From contig NC_053417.1 of NCBI RefSeq assembly GCF_016859285.1, positions 21,158,206 through 21,222,205 of the forward strand: a stretch of 64,000 nt of DNA, read 5' to 3'. The position numbers and the translations under genes are program-made. Positions 1-11,411 of the stretch are shown one piece after another. The stretch's first letter is position 1. The number at the start of each line of letters is the position of its first letter. The stretch comes from Xiphias gladius. Taxonomy: Eukaryota > Chordata > Actinopteri > Istiophoriformes > Xiphiidae. Below the pieces are notes generated by a model. That model ran no database searches, was not told the DNA's origin, and saw only the letters and a list, made by a program, of their open reading frames with translations.

Positions 1-229
1 CATTAAACTTCACATCTCTTGCCGGCCCTGACAGGCTGCTAGTATAAACTAGTAGGCATCATGTTCCCCCATTTTGAGCCAGTAATCGGTGGCACAACAG
101 AGCATATATCACTGAGCAGCGGGACGGTAAAGGAGTAATAGCTGTATCGGCCTGCTGACAGAGCTTTAACTGAACACATGAAGCCTTCGGTACAGACGGG
201 AATTTGTGAAAAACTACTGGATGGTGTTG

Positions 230-360
230 GATTATAAGCGGAGACACTCACCGACTCGGGACGCTATATCCAAGATGGCTGTGAGAGAGAACTTCTGACC
301 CCAGCTTCACGGTAATATCCGCTTTAGAGCCGTATTTTCTTCTTCCGGGTTATTTACAGG
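230..360 (-). promoter_or_regulatory. Promoter and probable non-coding first exon of a gene leaving the left edge (naca candidate)
   Basis: Read on the minus strand, an ETS-type CCGGAAG (around 346-352) is followed by a pyrimidine-rich start (TTCTCTCTC near 286-294), a YY1-type site (GCCATCTTGG, about 270-279) and a consensus splice donor, GTCG then GTGAGT, with GT at 251-250. There is no ATG between about 340 and 252, so the exon would be untranslated. Together these look like the 5' end of a housekeeping gene transcribed leftwards out of the window. In human, NACA lies immediately downstream of PRIM1 on the same strand, which is the position seen here. The pyrimidine start would also suit a TOP-like mRNA. 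The naca assignment rests only on position; no naca coding sequence is in the window. Confidence 0.4.
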
Positions 361-499
361 CACAATCGTTAACTTTTTTTTTTTTTCTTTTTCCACCTAA
401 AATTATGATTATATCTGCTTTGGAGTCTGGTTTATGTAAATATCAGAATTTTGTGTTTCTCAACCGTTTTACTTAAATAAAGCATAGACAGACTCCGGT

Positions 500-775
500 A
501 ACTGTTTAAAACAAAAGGCCCCAGGGTTACGCCGTATAATTTGGGTCTACGTAATTTGATTTATCAATAATTTGCTAGAAATTCTTACCACTTTAAGTAG
601 AACAATACAGGTCCTCCATCCTCTGGTCTTGTAAAGGGGGACCTTGTGTTAAAAGTCTAGTATTAAGACTTAACTGTTTTTGTCTATATAGTACATGTTG
701 CTCATTTGTTGTAAAGTTGTGTTTCATGAACTTGCTTCCATTTTTTCAGTTTGACAAGTAATTAACACACAGAAA
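500..775 (+). repeat. Dispersed repeat, 'GGGTCTACATAATTTG' family
   Basis: This stretch aligns by eye with 34130-34370 (shared GGGTCTAC-TAATTTGATT, CAAGTAATTAAC and CACAGAAAAC blocks in the same order). Related reverse-oriented fragments are at 6550-6735 and 54280-54570. It separates the prim1 3' end from the left-edge promoter. Interspersed non-coding repeat of unknown class. Confidence 0.55.
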
Positions 776-844
776 ACCTCAGACAAGGCGCTATTGCTCT
801 GCAAATAATAGCATACAAGATTTTGGAAGAGTAGGAATACCAAA

Positions 845-850
845 TTTATT
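845..850 (-). promoter_or_regulatory. Candidate poly(A) signal of prim1
   Basis: The plus strand reads TTTATT, so the minus strand reads AATAAA, about 310 bases past the prim1 stop codon. This gives a short 3' UTR ending near 825. It is the first canonical hexamer downstream of the stop that I noticed. Without transcript data the actual cleavage site is open. Confidence 0.45.
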
Positions 851-1160
851 TTCACAAATGACTGTACAGTAGCAAAATGTAGGCAACAAGTAGACAAACA
901 ATATATAATTGGAATTGTATTACGAAAATCCTACACTAAGAGGATTTACTTATGTTTAATTTATGAGTGTATTATTATAACTGAATCTCTTCTTCTATTA
1001 CTGAAGAGTATAATAAAACAGATTTGGATGAAATTATTGTTTGTCAGAAAAAAGGAAACATTCCACCACAACATGAAACTCCCGAAACAGGACAGTTGGT
1101 AATCGGCAGCCATTAACAGTGCCACTTCAGAAGTCATCGCTTTCTGATTGTTGATCCAGT

Positions 1161-4100
1161 TCAGAATTCTTTCTCAAGATCTAAAAGAAAAGAGGTTAAA
1201 AGAAGACTGATTACATGAAAGTGTAAAAAGCTCAAAAGTCATTCTGTCTTCATTTAATCTACCAAAATGACAACGTACCGCTCTTTCTGACAAGTTCTCC
1301 TTTCCACGAGCGAGCCATTCCATCCAGAAACAGATCGAAGTGTTTCACGTACTTTGCCAGACTGGTTTTTTTGTAATCTGTGAAGAAAAGTAATCAGTGA
1401 GCTGAAATAGTCAGTTGCTCTGGATCAAAATTTATCAAACTACTGAAAGTGAAATTTTGGACTCAAGTTAAAGATAAAAGCAAAAACCCTTCAATTTTAC
1501 TGGCAAACTTGACAGTAAAGGCTATTTATTAAATGTCTTTTGACTGAAAAATTTGTCTCTGAAGCTGGTCAAGAGTAGCCTGTTTGGACATGTTTTGGAG
1601 TAAGTGTGCAATATGGCATTTGTCATGATGAATAACATATTATCTAAAGCAAGGTACAATTCAGAATAGAGTAGATCTGGCTTACTATTTGCGGCTGCTG
1701 AAAAGTGCACATTTGATGGGCTGTTACACCACTTCCCCCCCCCCTTTTTCTTGCATTTAACGGTGGTACCAACAACAAGAATAAAGCTGGCATTGATTTT
1801 GTTTGCAATCAAGATGCATCTGCATTTCTTACAAACTGTCTTTACTGTATGTTTTCACTGGTTTACCTCCTCTACGCGCACCAGAATTTTCTCCCTCCTC
1901 TGGTTTGTTTCTGTTTTTCATTCCAATTTCATGAAGACATTGGACTGCTGTTAATTTCAAGTGTGAATTGCTACTGGAAATATGAAAGTTTTCAAACAAA
2001 GAAAACATCTAGCAAGCAAGTATTTATTAAAGAATTAAGAATATGGCAGATGTAAGACCATTTTTTATGACTGACTGTTCCTGCTGTGATCGTTACATGT
2101 GATTAATTATGTGATCCCCTGAGAACTACTTCTAAAGGTTACTCTTACACTACGCTGTAAGCAAGAGTGGGTTTCTTGATAAATATGTCTTGTGGTTCAC
2201 TTTTAGCAAAAAAAAAAAAAAAAGCAATTCAGCTATTACTATTTCATCCTATTATAGGAAAAAAGTAAGCAGATAAGGCCCTCGGCATCTGCTCAGTACC
2301 TGCAGCATGTTTTAATATTTTTTTATATCAAAACAAAAAAATTAATTTAGGTTCAGCAGGTCATGGTTAAATTACCACATTTGCCTCATTTTGAAGCAGG
2401 AAATACCATTTTACATTGTATCGGCCTACTTATAACTTTGCGACAATATCAAAAGAGAGAAAGAAAGAAAGGTAAAGGTAAAGCTCTTGTCTGGGATACA
2501 AGAAGCCTGAAATTCAGATTTCAGAATTTCACCTCTGATCTTTCGTCTCTCTGCGGCATCCTTCTCGTTTTCCTTCTCCTTCGTGTCCTCTGACTCTTCT
2601 TCTCCCGTTCTTGGCCGATCCAGCTCCTCACAGATGAGGCTGGAAAAAAGTTACAACATCAGCTCTAAATAGTATCAAACACTTCACACAACAGTGCGGG
2701 GCGGCATTAAATTATCGCTTACCTTATTGTGGGCACAGCAAAAGGATCGAACTTATCTAATTCTTTGAGGTCCATGGGAACCGAAATTCGTCCTGGCCAG
2801 AGTTAAAAGAGAAAGGCCACAGTGAGACTCGGTCAGCGACGTATTCACAACAAGGCCTTGATTTAATCTCATTAGATCTTTGCTCACCTGTTTTCGGGTG
2901 GACACTGAAGGGGCTCTTCAGCAAATGGTTCACACCTTTACTGACGTTCACATCGAGCCGTGGGTAACAATACTGCAGCATGATTTCTTTCTCAAAGTGT
3001 TGGCCCTTCTTGGCAGTGGCCTGGAGGACGAAAGATTGTATCACTGCCCCTGTACCATACATTACACATTACATCTTTTACACAAGATGTAATGTGTAAT
3101 AATCAAGATGTAATGTGGTTTTTACACATCACATCTTGTTGTAACACGTAAAATCCAACTAAAGATTTAAACACCTGTCGTTATGTAGTATGCGCAGGAT
3201 TACCAACCTGTTTCCTATTGGCGTGATCCTTGACCAGTTTCCAACGATTCTCAGGTTTCTTCTCATTTTGGAAGTCCTGCTGTAATTCTTTTTTGACATG
3301 TAGGAGCTGAGTTAAGGTCAAGAAATAAAATGCAGTTTTTTTCCCCCATTAACCACCAGCTCTACTGCATGTGGTCTTGAGATACATGTGAAACTGTGAA
3401 AAAGGATATCTTCAGGCACGAGTGCCAGCACTTTGTCAACAGATTCCCTGCGGCTCAGTATTTCCTGTTCCTGTAGCGCGTACTGGGTAAAGTATCGCTC
3501 CACCACTGTCAAAGACTCTCTGTTGAGATTACAGGTACAGACTCTTAAACAGCTGAAGCCGCGACAAACCAACAGAGGCAACAACAGTAACAATCAGTGA
3601 AGTTAGACACAAACATCACAACAGAACAAACACAGTAACAGCTTCACACTTACCTTCACAAAGAAAATGATCAGATTCTTACCGGATAAAAGGATGAATT
3701 GGATCTGTCAGCACTACTTTCTTCACTGTCTCTTCACCTCCCTGTAAATCAGCAATGAAATAGTGAATCAATCTCAAAAATTAATTTATCGGTTTTACAT
3801 ATAAAACCGACTGATCGTGCAGCAAAAGGAGTCAATGTCAGTTTTAAATTTTTTTTAGCTACGTCAAGTGATTAACTGGTGATTTCTGTGGAAAACATCT
3901 AGTTGAGGGAAAGAAAATGATAGAAATATGAAAGAAATATTCTAATTCATATAATGCATATAATAATAGGTAAATTGATTACTTTGGACCATTGCCCAGG
4001 ATTACTTGTTATATATAGCAGACCAATAAAGTTGACTAAGGAAAAATAAATAAATAAAAAATCTTTATTTTTTGGCAACAATTAGAGTCGACTAAATACT

Positions 4101-7100
4101 GCATTTACATAAAATGGGATGAATGGTGGAGATGGGAAAGATTCCTATGTTTAAAGCTTGCAAGCATTCGTGCCATCAAGATGGTTGTATACTGTGCAAT
4201 GACAGTATAACACGATATCCATTAAATTTGGGTTTAATTACATTTAGTGACCGAGTTTGGCTGAAGTGAGGCGTCCATGTTTGTTTGGCTCAGGCAATTA
4301 CGTATTATTCGGTACCAATTTGGATATCTTGCCCATTTCAGAAAAATAAGTTTCCAGGTCGTAATTACAACTTTGATGGTGACATGAACGCTATCCACAA
4401 GTCAGAGAATTGTAATTATGATAACTTTATTATGACACAAATGTGGCAAAAGTAATGTGGAGCTGTTCAGATCCAATATTTTGTCACCCTGTTCCTCACA
4501 GCTTTGAAAAATTACAGTACTTCTCTTAAATGTGTTAAACTAGTGCTTTTTGGAGCCTGTCTGCGTCGTAACTACAGCCTGACTGATACTTTGATTTTTT
4601 TAGGCCAGTACTAATATTGACATACAACATGGTCGTTTTATTGGTCAGGCTGTAGTCTGGGTTACCTGAGAGAAATACAATGATACGTACACAATAATGA
4701 GAATAGAGCCCGGCTGCTAATAAATAAATCTTCCCTATGCATCTAATAAAAGCTAAAATCCTGTTACCTTCACCAGGCTCAGGTATTCTGCAACAGCAGA
4801 GCGTGCGGCTACAGAGAGCTTCCTGGCAGCTTCATCACACACCCAGCAATGCACTCCTCTTCTGCCAGAATAAACCCACAGCAGGTGCTGGAAACCAAAG
4901 TCCTCTGTAATATCACATAACAAAAAAATAAGTGTTTGATGCTAATTTTGCCAAAAAATTGAAAATAACATGAGCAGATGGCTGACATAAAATTGCTGAC
5001 AAACAAACCTCGAAGAGCTCTATCCAGGATACGAATAGCAATGGTCATCAAGGTCCAGCACTTGGAGCAAATGTCTGCAGCACTAAAATTAGAGTTTTGT
5101 GTTGTCTCAGTGATGTGACAATCAGGATATGCTGAAATACTCGATTGCGCTGATGTGGAATACAGTGGTGGTTTAAAGTCACTCCACAGTGTGGCTTATT
5201 TAATTAATTAAATAAGACACTGACTCATTCAACAGTCGGAAAAAAATTAGCGACACAGTCCATTTACCTGCAACAGCTTCTGACGTCGTCATAATCTGTC
5301 ATGTCGATGTCAAACACCAGCTCCTTCTCCAGCGCCTGGAAGGTTCCTGACTTCACCGTGTTGTGTTGATTTGGCTGCGGGCGACAAACAGACGAAATTT
5401 TCCTCCATTATCCTGCTGAAACAGCAGGACATCTGCGGTGACACGGAGTCGTGTAAGAGTGCAAATAATAGGAGCATGCAGTCTTACCCTGTGACTGTAT
5501 ATCGCTCCAATGTCAATCTTGTAAGGGTTCATCTTCTGCATTTCCTTCTCCAGCTCGTTCTGTGTGCTGAATGACTGGTAGCGGACGTAGATGTCATCTT
5601 TCAGGGTGAAGGAGAACTCTCGATTCTGAAAGTAGTTCTTTTGCACTGAGGTTGTAGAAGAAACAACATTTTACTCTCCTGTAGTGTTTTTTTGCCTCTA
5701 AAAATCATCCTTGGGGACAGACTTCATTCAGTTACCAGTTTATTAGGCACACCTAGCTAAACTCATTCAGTCTAATACAACAGTTCTGCAATAAATTCTA
5801 CCTACATGAAGGTTATAATGTTAAGTTTTATTTAACCTGTTTTAGAGAGGTGTTGATTCAACGATATGATCATTTTGGAGGATATAGTTTGTGGTGATGT
5901 TGAAGTGTATTACATTATATTGACAGGTGTTTCTGTTAGTTAGCCCACCCTCATCGATATAAATGGTGTCACATTGCCTGACCCCCATTACACACGGCCT
6001 TTTTGTTATTTCACCAAGTAAGAAAAACAACAACAACCAGTGCTTTAGAGCTGAAATGATAGGACTGATTGACAGGAAATTAATTGGAAACAAGTTTGAC
6101 CATTGATTAATTTATATAAGTCTTTTAAAAAGGAAAAATGCCAATAATTAAGCAAATGTTAAATGTGAATATTTTCTGATTTATTTCAAGTTTTCTATGA
6201 TTGCAAATTCAATATTTACTTCGTGTTTTTGACTGTTGCTTAGACAAGAAAAGGACATTTTAATATGTTTAATGCGTTAACTTGAGCTTCAGGGAATAAT
6301 GAGCATTTTTCAGGATTTCCTGACATTTTACTCTGAACAATCAATTGATTATTAAGGAAAAATAATTGTTTGTTGCAGCTTCTAAGTATTTCTATGATGG
6401 AATAATACTACCTCGCCCAGGGTTTTCTGTCAGTTAATCACGTGACACAGATAAATGAAAGCAATTTGATAGAACACAACTTCAAAACAAATGACCACAA
6501 TATGAACTAAAACAGTTCAGGTCTTAAAACTAGAATTTCACACAGAGTCCCTCTACAACACTAGGGCTGCAGGATGGAGGAACCATAATAGCTGATAGAT
6601 TGGTTACAATTAATTAAATTATGTAGACCAAAATTATATTAAATAAACCCGGGGCTTTTCAGGCTCCTGGAGACCTCGGGCTTCTGGGCAGTGGCCTACT
6701 TTGCCCAGTCGGTAATCCATCTTTGGGTGGACAAAATAATAGAAACACCTGCTGCCATGATGCATAATACAATAACAACAGTACCACAAAACACATTCTC
6801 CAAAATTTACCACACAGTCGCATCAACACCTCTCTAAAAACGTTGTAACAAACAAACAAACAAACAAACAAAAAAACATTGTAACATTCCTGAAGGGAGG
6901 ATTTGTTGCAGAACCTCTGTATTAGATTTGGCCAGGTGTACCTAATAAACTGGTGACTGAGTGCAATATGTTGCCAGCAGGAAAACAGCACAACCACAGT
7001 TGACATTGCTGAGTTGAAGCATGCAGGTACGTCGCACATCTCACAAGACTGTTCAAGAGCTCCAGTCATGTAGCTTGCCAGCATTCATTCTTGCTGCCTT

Positions 7101-7238
7101 TCCTGGCCTGTCTAATCAATGATACTCACGTCCTCCATAGTTTAGCCAGCGGTAGTACTGGAAGAAGGGGAACAGCCGGCGGTAGTACAGCGGTAGTAAG
7201 TCCGGCAGACAAGCCGGGTCATAATCCGAGGACGGCAT
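1161..7238 (-). CDS. prim1: DNA primase small (catalytic) subunit PRIM1, 13 coding exons
   Basis: Synthesises the RNA primer in the nuclear DNA polymerase alpha-primase complex. Coding exons, 5' to 3' on the minus strand: 7238-7130, 5645-5488, 5374-5268, 5082-5009, 4904-4768, 3741-3683, 3519-3410, 3299-3208, 3020-2888, 2792-2723, 2639-2533, 1377-1279, 1180-1161. They join in frame to 424 residues (human 420). The start MPSSDYDP has a purine at -3 and precedes the conserved [17 protein letters not shown]. Visible functional residues: metal-binding Asp 111 and 113 (FDIDM), Asp305 ([10 protein letters not shown]), zinc ligands Cys123, 124, 130 and 133, and nucleotide-binding SGRRGVH at 162-168. 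The protein ends DLEKEF. All introns are GT-AG except the one after 3410, which is AT-AC. The charged segment encoded by 2639-2533 ([14 protein letters not shown]) is the least conserved part. An E2F-like site lies about 90 bases upstream. Recognition is firm; exon ends were inferred by splice sites and frame. Confidence 0.96.
3061..3100. repeat. Perfect 17-bp inverted repeat with 6-nt loop, prim1 intron 8
   Basis: Arms 3061-3077 (ATTACACATTACATCTT) and 3084-3100 are exact reverse complements, separated by TTACAC. A further direct copy of AAGATGTAATGTG is at 3104-3116, and CACATCACATCTT at about 3125-3137 is a second partial inverted copy. Intronic; no coding role. Confidence 0.9.
3300..3409 (-). 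other. prim1: U12-type (minor spliceosome) AT-AC intron of prim1
   Basis: On the minus strand the donor reads ATATCCTTTT at 3409-3400, which matches the U12 consensus ATATCCTT. The intron ends CTCCTAC at 3300. A U12-like branch site (GACCTTAAC, 3319-3311) sits about 12 bases from the acceptor. Removing exactly these 110 bases joins GAA G to ATGTC and restores the conserved [13 protein letters not shown] reading (human PETIHDELQQSFQ). No GT-AG alternative does this. Confidence 0.92.
5726..6964. mobile_element. Composite DNA element with about 130-bp terminal inverted repeats, in prim1 intron 1
   Basis: The left end (CAGTTACCAGTTTATTAGG, about 5729-5747) and the right end (CCTAATAAACTGGTGACTGA, 6941-6960) are inverted copies. 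The similarity runs on inward through TCTAATACA..GTTCTGCAA and GAGAGGTGTTGAT. The interior holds a copy of the GATTA foldback repeat (about 6050-6390) and a reverse fragment of the GGGTCTAC family (about 6550-6735). A shorter relative is at 42826-42976. No transposase reading frame is visible. Confidence 0.6.
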
Positions 7239-7326
7239 CACCTGGTTAATAAAGTAGCGGCTCCGGTACCGGTGTAAAATAATGTTAAAGCTTGCTGCAA
7301 CTACGGGTTCAGTGCGTAGTTCTGCA

Positions 7327-7338
7327 GCGCGGGAAAAG
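7327..7338 (-). promoter_or_regulatory. E2F-like site in the prim1 promoter
   Basis: The plus strand reads GCGCGGGAAAAG; the minus strand reads TTTTCCCGCGC, an E2F consensus core (TTTCCCGC). It lies about 90 bases upstream of the prim1 ATG. S-phase E2F control is known for replication genes, primase included, so the position fits. Motif call only. Confidence 0.5.
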
Positions 7339-7607
7339 TCTTAAGCAGAGGACAGAACCAATGACACAAGGTTCAGACAATGACGTCGCCGAAACCAGGA
7401 ACTTCCTCTGTAAGAAGAAGATATTTTGAAGGATTTCGTTTTTCTGTTGGATCCCCCAGTAGGGAAACATATAGCAAAACTACCACAAGTGAGCTGAACT
7501 TGATTGACTGATGTGTTTTAGATGTCGGTATTATTAGACTCCATGACCTCTGCTGTCTTTGCGCGAAGCTTTACCGAACCTTGTAATAATCGTCCTACGA
7601 CGAATGA

Positions 7608-7625
7608 AGCGGCGGAAGTGACGCC
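7608..7625 (+). promoter_or_regulatory. ETS/CRE-like composite motif upstream of prim1
   Basis: The plus strand reads GGCGGAAGTGACGCC, an ETS core directly joined to a TGACG half-site, a common core-promoter arrangement. Another TGACGTCG lies at 7380-7387. It is 370 bases from the prim1 ATG, so it may belong to prim1 or drive an unannotated divergent transcript. Confidence 0.35.
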
Positions 7626-7699
7626 TGGCGAGGAGAGCATCGAGGGACGTGTAGTCATTTGACTCTGCTGCCGGTTTCTTTTTTAAATCAACAAATGAA

Positions 7700-10600
7700 A
7701 TAAATACAACAAATTACTATAATGAATACAATGAAAGTTGATTTAATAAATAACAAAAACATATTAAAATAATACATATTAAAATAATATGCATTACTGT
7801 ATTATATATTTTATCAAAATGAAATATATATATATTTACAATTTATTTTTTTAGAAATGTAAACATGTTGGAGTGTCCTTAAATCTAAATTAATGTATAT
7901 GTTGACGTTACCATATTGAAAATCAAGAATTACAATTTTGGTTTTGGCTTTATAGTCTTCTACAGACCATTTGGATGACAACAGAGGTGTAAAACAGGTG
8001 TTCTTGAATTTCAATGTCTTTCTTACAAAATGTACATTTAATAGCTTTTCATTTTTTTACCTGGGCCACACCAGTCCACCCTGTTAAAGACGGTGAATGC
8101 AGAGGGTTTTTTTTCTTCCCTCAAACACTACTGAAGTTTCATTTACAAACAGTGATGGTATCTATAGTATAATAAACGTGAAACATTTCTCATCTTTCAC
8201 TTAATGAAAGCAAAAATATGGGAACACTGTAATGTAGACTATAAAGTAAAATACAATAGAATATAGAGACAAAGGAATGAATAATTAATGATGAAAAATA
8301 AACAAAATACAATTAAAGGTATTTTCTTAAAATACAAGCTTAATTACAATAGTAAAATGCAGTGAGTACATTTTTGTTTTAGAAAAGAAATTCCACATAC
8401 AATTTAAAAATCATTTAGATATGCTATAAATTAACGGGAATACTGCCAAAAGTCTAGCTTTGTTTTAAATGCAAAGTTACTGACATCTTTGTAGTATTTT
8501 ATCTGCTAAGTACTGACAATACCAAGATCTTTGCAATAGAAATCTGTTGCTTCAGAGGAGTATTCTACACTTACTCCACCAACAAAAACATTACTGGAGC
8601 CCTCCTTGATCATTGTGTTCTGATTTCATGGCTCTTTTTTCACTTCACTTTCCATTCTACACCTTTAGAGGGCAGTACAGTTTCGTGACATTATCTCCAG
8701 GGTTGCCACATTGAGCTCCATGTCAGGAAATTGAAGATAATTGGTACTGAACACACTCCTTCGTTGTTTGTTTATTAAGTCTACAATAAGACCATGAAAC
8801 GCTCAGCATAACATTGAAATGCCAAAAACAAGAGCACAAAAAAGGGGCACTTCTCTGGTTTTAACAGAGGTAGAGTTGCAGGACCCAGAGGCCACACAGG
8901 GAGACACCAGTGCCTTCTTTTGTTTCTTTTTGGCTAAAACAGTCTAATTTATGCCATTACCCTTTGTGTCCGATACCGTTGTAGGTATGTGCAAGGACAA
9001 CCTTTGCTTTGACATTTGAAAAGGGCACTTTTGCTTTCAAGAAAAAAAATGAGCAGGGGCTGCTCAATAATAATGTGGCTTTGCTATTGTATTTTCAGGC
9101 AGCCAGTCTTTTTATATACAACCTAGGCAGCCAGTCTGAAACTCCATCTCACTGAAGTGGTGCTGTTCAGACAGAAGGTTGAGAGCTGTGCAGCGTTAAG
9201 CGCTCTTGTCAGTTATTGTACTTGTTATATAAAATAACACTCACAATTTGCACTGTTGTACTGTACATTAGATATGAGCTCTATAATTTTATTCATTCCG
9301 TCTCATCTCCTGACTTCTCCATTGTTGGCATTAGAACCTTTCTCGATAATTTCTCTCTCTGCCTCCATCATTCTGCCTGTATTTTCACAGTTCAATGGAA
9401 ATTTGACAGAATGTAAATGTCAAGACATTTTGCATACAAACCTTTTTAAATACACTGCCGCTGCTATCAGATGTATTAAATCAAAAGTCATCTTCCTTCG
9501 CTGAGGGCAAGCTCAGCTTCGAAGTGGTGTGAAGCTTTTAAGGGAAAAATAACTTTGTTAGCAGCTCAATATTTTTTGTGCACAACTAACCAAGACACCT
9601 CCATTCTTAGGCAGTCCATTTAATCCATTTATTTTTTCACAACTGTCAGTCAGGTAGATGCTGAAAGTGAGGACAACCCTCCACAACTGCAATTACCCAG
9701 TTGCTAGAATACTATGTTACTGTATATGAAATGCCTGTACACTAAATTAATTGTAATGAACTAGTTTCTCCTTTGTAGGCTGTTCACCGATGCTGCAATT
9801 TGCAGCATCAGTGAACTGTGCCATGTTCAACAGCAAGTAAGACAGACAGGTACTACCAATACATTTCCACTTCATGATTGCACTCGTGTTTATGATAATA
9901 TTCTTTAATCATAGCCTGATTTACATAATGCAGGGGCTCTCAACCACATCATACTTGAATTATGCAAATGATTTTGCTTCAAGGCGTAGGGAATGTGATG
10001 GGTTTTTCTTTTTTGGGTCCTTTCTTAGAAATTATTTGAACTGGATTTGGGATTAATGCCCGCTGTCGTTCTCTCTCTTCCAACATTCCCACTGTATGTT
10101 AATAATTCTGGTGAATACTAATGCACATACTGCATTACATACAGTAGCTCTTAACCTAAAGCATTGCTGACCATTTTCTGAACCGTTATACTTGAGTTTT
10201 CCTGTTGCTCATCATGCATCTAGACATGCAAGCCAACATCACATGCCACTGTAACAGACACTTACTGCTTGCACACACATCCACACACAACACTAAATGT
10301 CAGTGGGGCAAGTTAGGTTAAGTGAAAATGCAACTTTCAGCCCTGTGTATGATAAATCTAGGTCAGACAGTCACCGGGTGCCCATGGAGCACACTAGCCA
10401 GCACTATAGGCCAACATGTTAGCCGTACAGGAGGAGTCATATACTGGAGATTATATAAAAGTCACTGCCTCTTCAGATGACCAGTGTGCCACCATCTCAG
10501 AGATGCCGTCGCCTCTCATCAGGAAAACATTGGCGACACATAGGTCAGTAGAAAACCTCTCAAACACAATATGCAGCAACGCTGAACACATGACCAAATA

Positions 10601-10735
10601 CTGTATGACTGTGTTCGATTTTGCTGATGTTGATTCAGAAGGCCCAAAACATAGAAACCTATCTAAACTCCAGTAGTTCTATCATCAGGAATATCCATTC
10701 AGTGAACTATTATTTTTATTATAAATGATCTTTAG
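7700..10735. other. Intergenic, no gene seen
   Basis: AT-rich sequence without splice-flanked conserved coding or RNA genes that I recognise. It contains a 35-base quasi-palindrome at 9782-9816 and an unrecognised 86-codon plus-strand ORF at 10416-10676, for which I see no family, splice sites or promoter. I treat that ORF as chance. Confidence 0.5.
9782..9816. repeat. Quasi-palindrome, 17-bp arms with one mismatch
   Basis: Arms 9782-9798 and 9800-9816 are reverse complements except for one base (C versus T at the seventh position of the left arm). A single base separates them. Non-coding. Confidence 0.85.
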
Positions 10736-11040
10736 GGGAATAGTTTGACATTTTGGGAAATATGCTTATTTGCTTTCTTTCCGAGAACTAGATGAAAAGA
10801 TTGATACTGCTCTTATGTCTGTGCATTAACGACATACAGTAGAGCCTGGAGCTAATTAGCTTAGCTTAGCATAAAGAGTGGAAGCCGGAGGAAACAGCTA
10901 GCCTGGCTCAAACATACATCTCCCAGCGCCTCTAAAGCTCACTGCTTAACACGTTATATCTTGTTTGTTTAATCCATACACAATGTAAACTGGATAAGTT
11001 GTGGTTTTGCAGTGCTGTAACTATTTCTTGGTGAGCAGCG
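10736..11040 (+). repeat. 'TTAGCTTAGC' percomorph repeat, copy 1
   Basis: Contains the recognisable order TTTGACATTTTGGGAAATA, AGCTAGATGA-like, TTAGCTTAGCTTAGCATAAAG, GGAAACAGCTAGCCTGGCTC, CTCTAAAGCTCAC and TTATATCTTGTTTGTTTAATC. Further copies or fragments are at 13008-13200, 13700-13850 (reverse), 19553-19790 (mixed), 28565-28800 (mixed) and 30262-30600. A common interspersed repeat of spiny-rayed fishes; class not determined here. Confidence 0.75.
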
Positions 11041-11411
11041 GCTGGGTGTAGTCACTACCTTGAGTCTCTGCTTGCTACCTGGCAAGGACATTGTTCTTCT
11101 CCACTCATACCCAAAAAAAAAAAAAAAAAACACAAGACAAAGGGGGAAAAAAAAAAGAATAAGATAAATAAGTAAAATAAAAGCTACACAATTAGGACAC
11201 TACTCATATTAACAGCTCTGTTGGCCATGAATTCCATATGTGAAAGATATTTTTTTTAATGTTCTTTTACAATGGATGTTATGGATGTAACTTGAGATTT
11301 CAATTAGCCAACATGAGATTGTAGGGGGGTATTCAGATTCCCAGTTAATTGTTATACATTTTCTCTCAGCTAAAAGAGCAAGATCTATATATTTCTTTTT
11401 TTAAATTTATC

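Noticed and set aside
3318-3593. 91-codon minus-strand frame spanning a prim1 exon without a GT donor
   Set aside because: First read as an intron-less continuation; PRIM1 homology stops at LVPE, and the AT-AC intron explains the rest.
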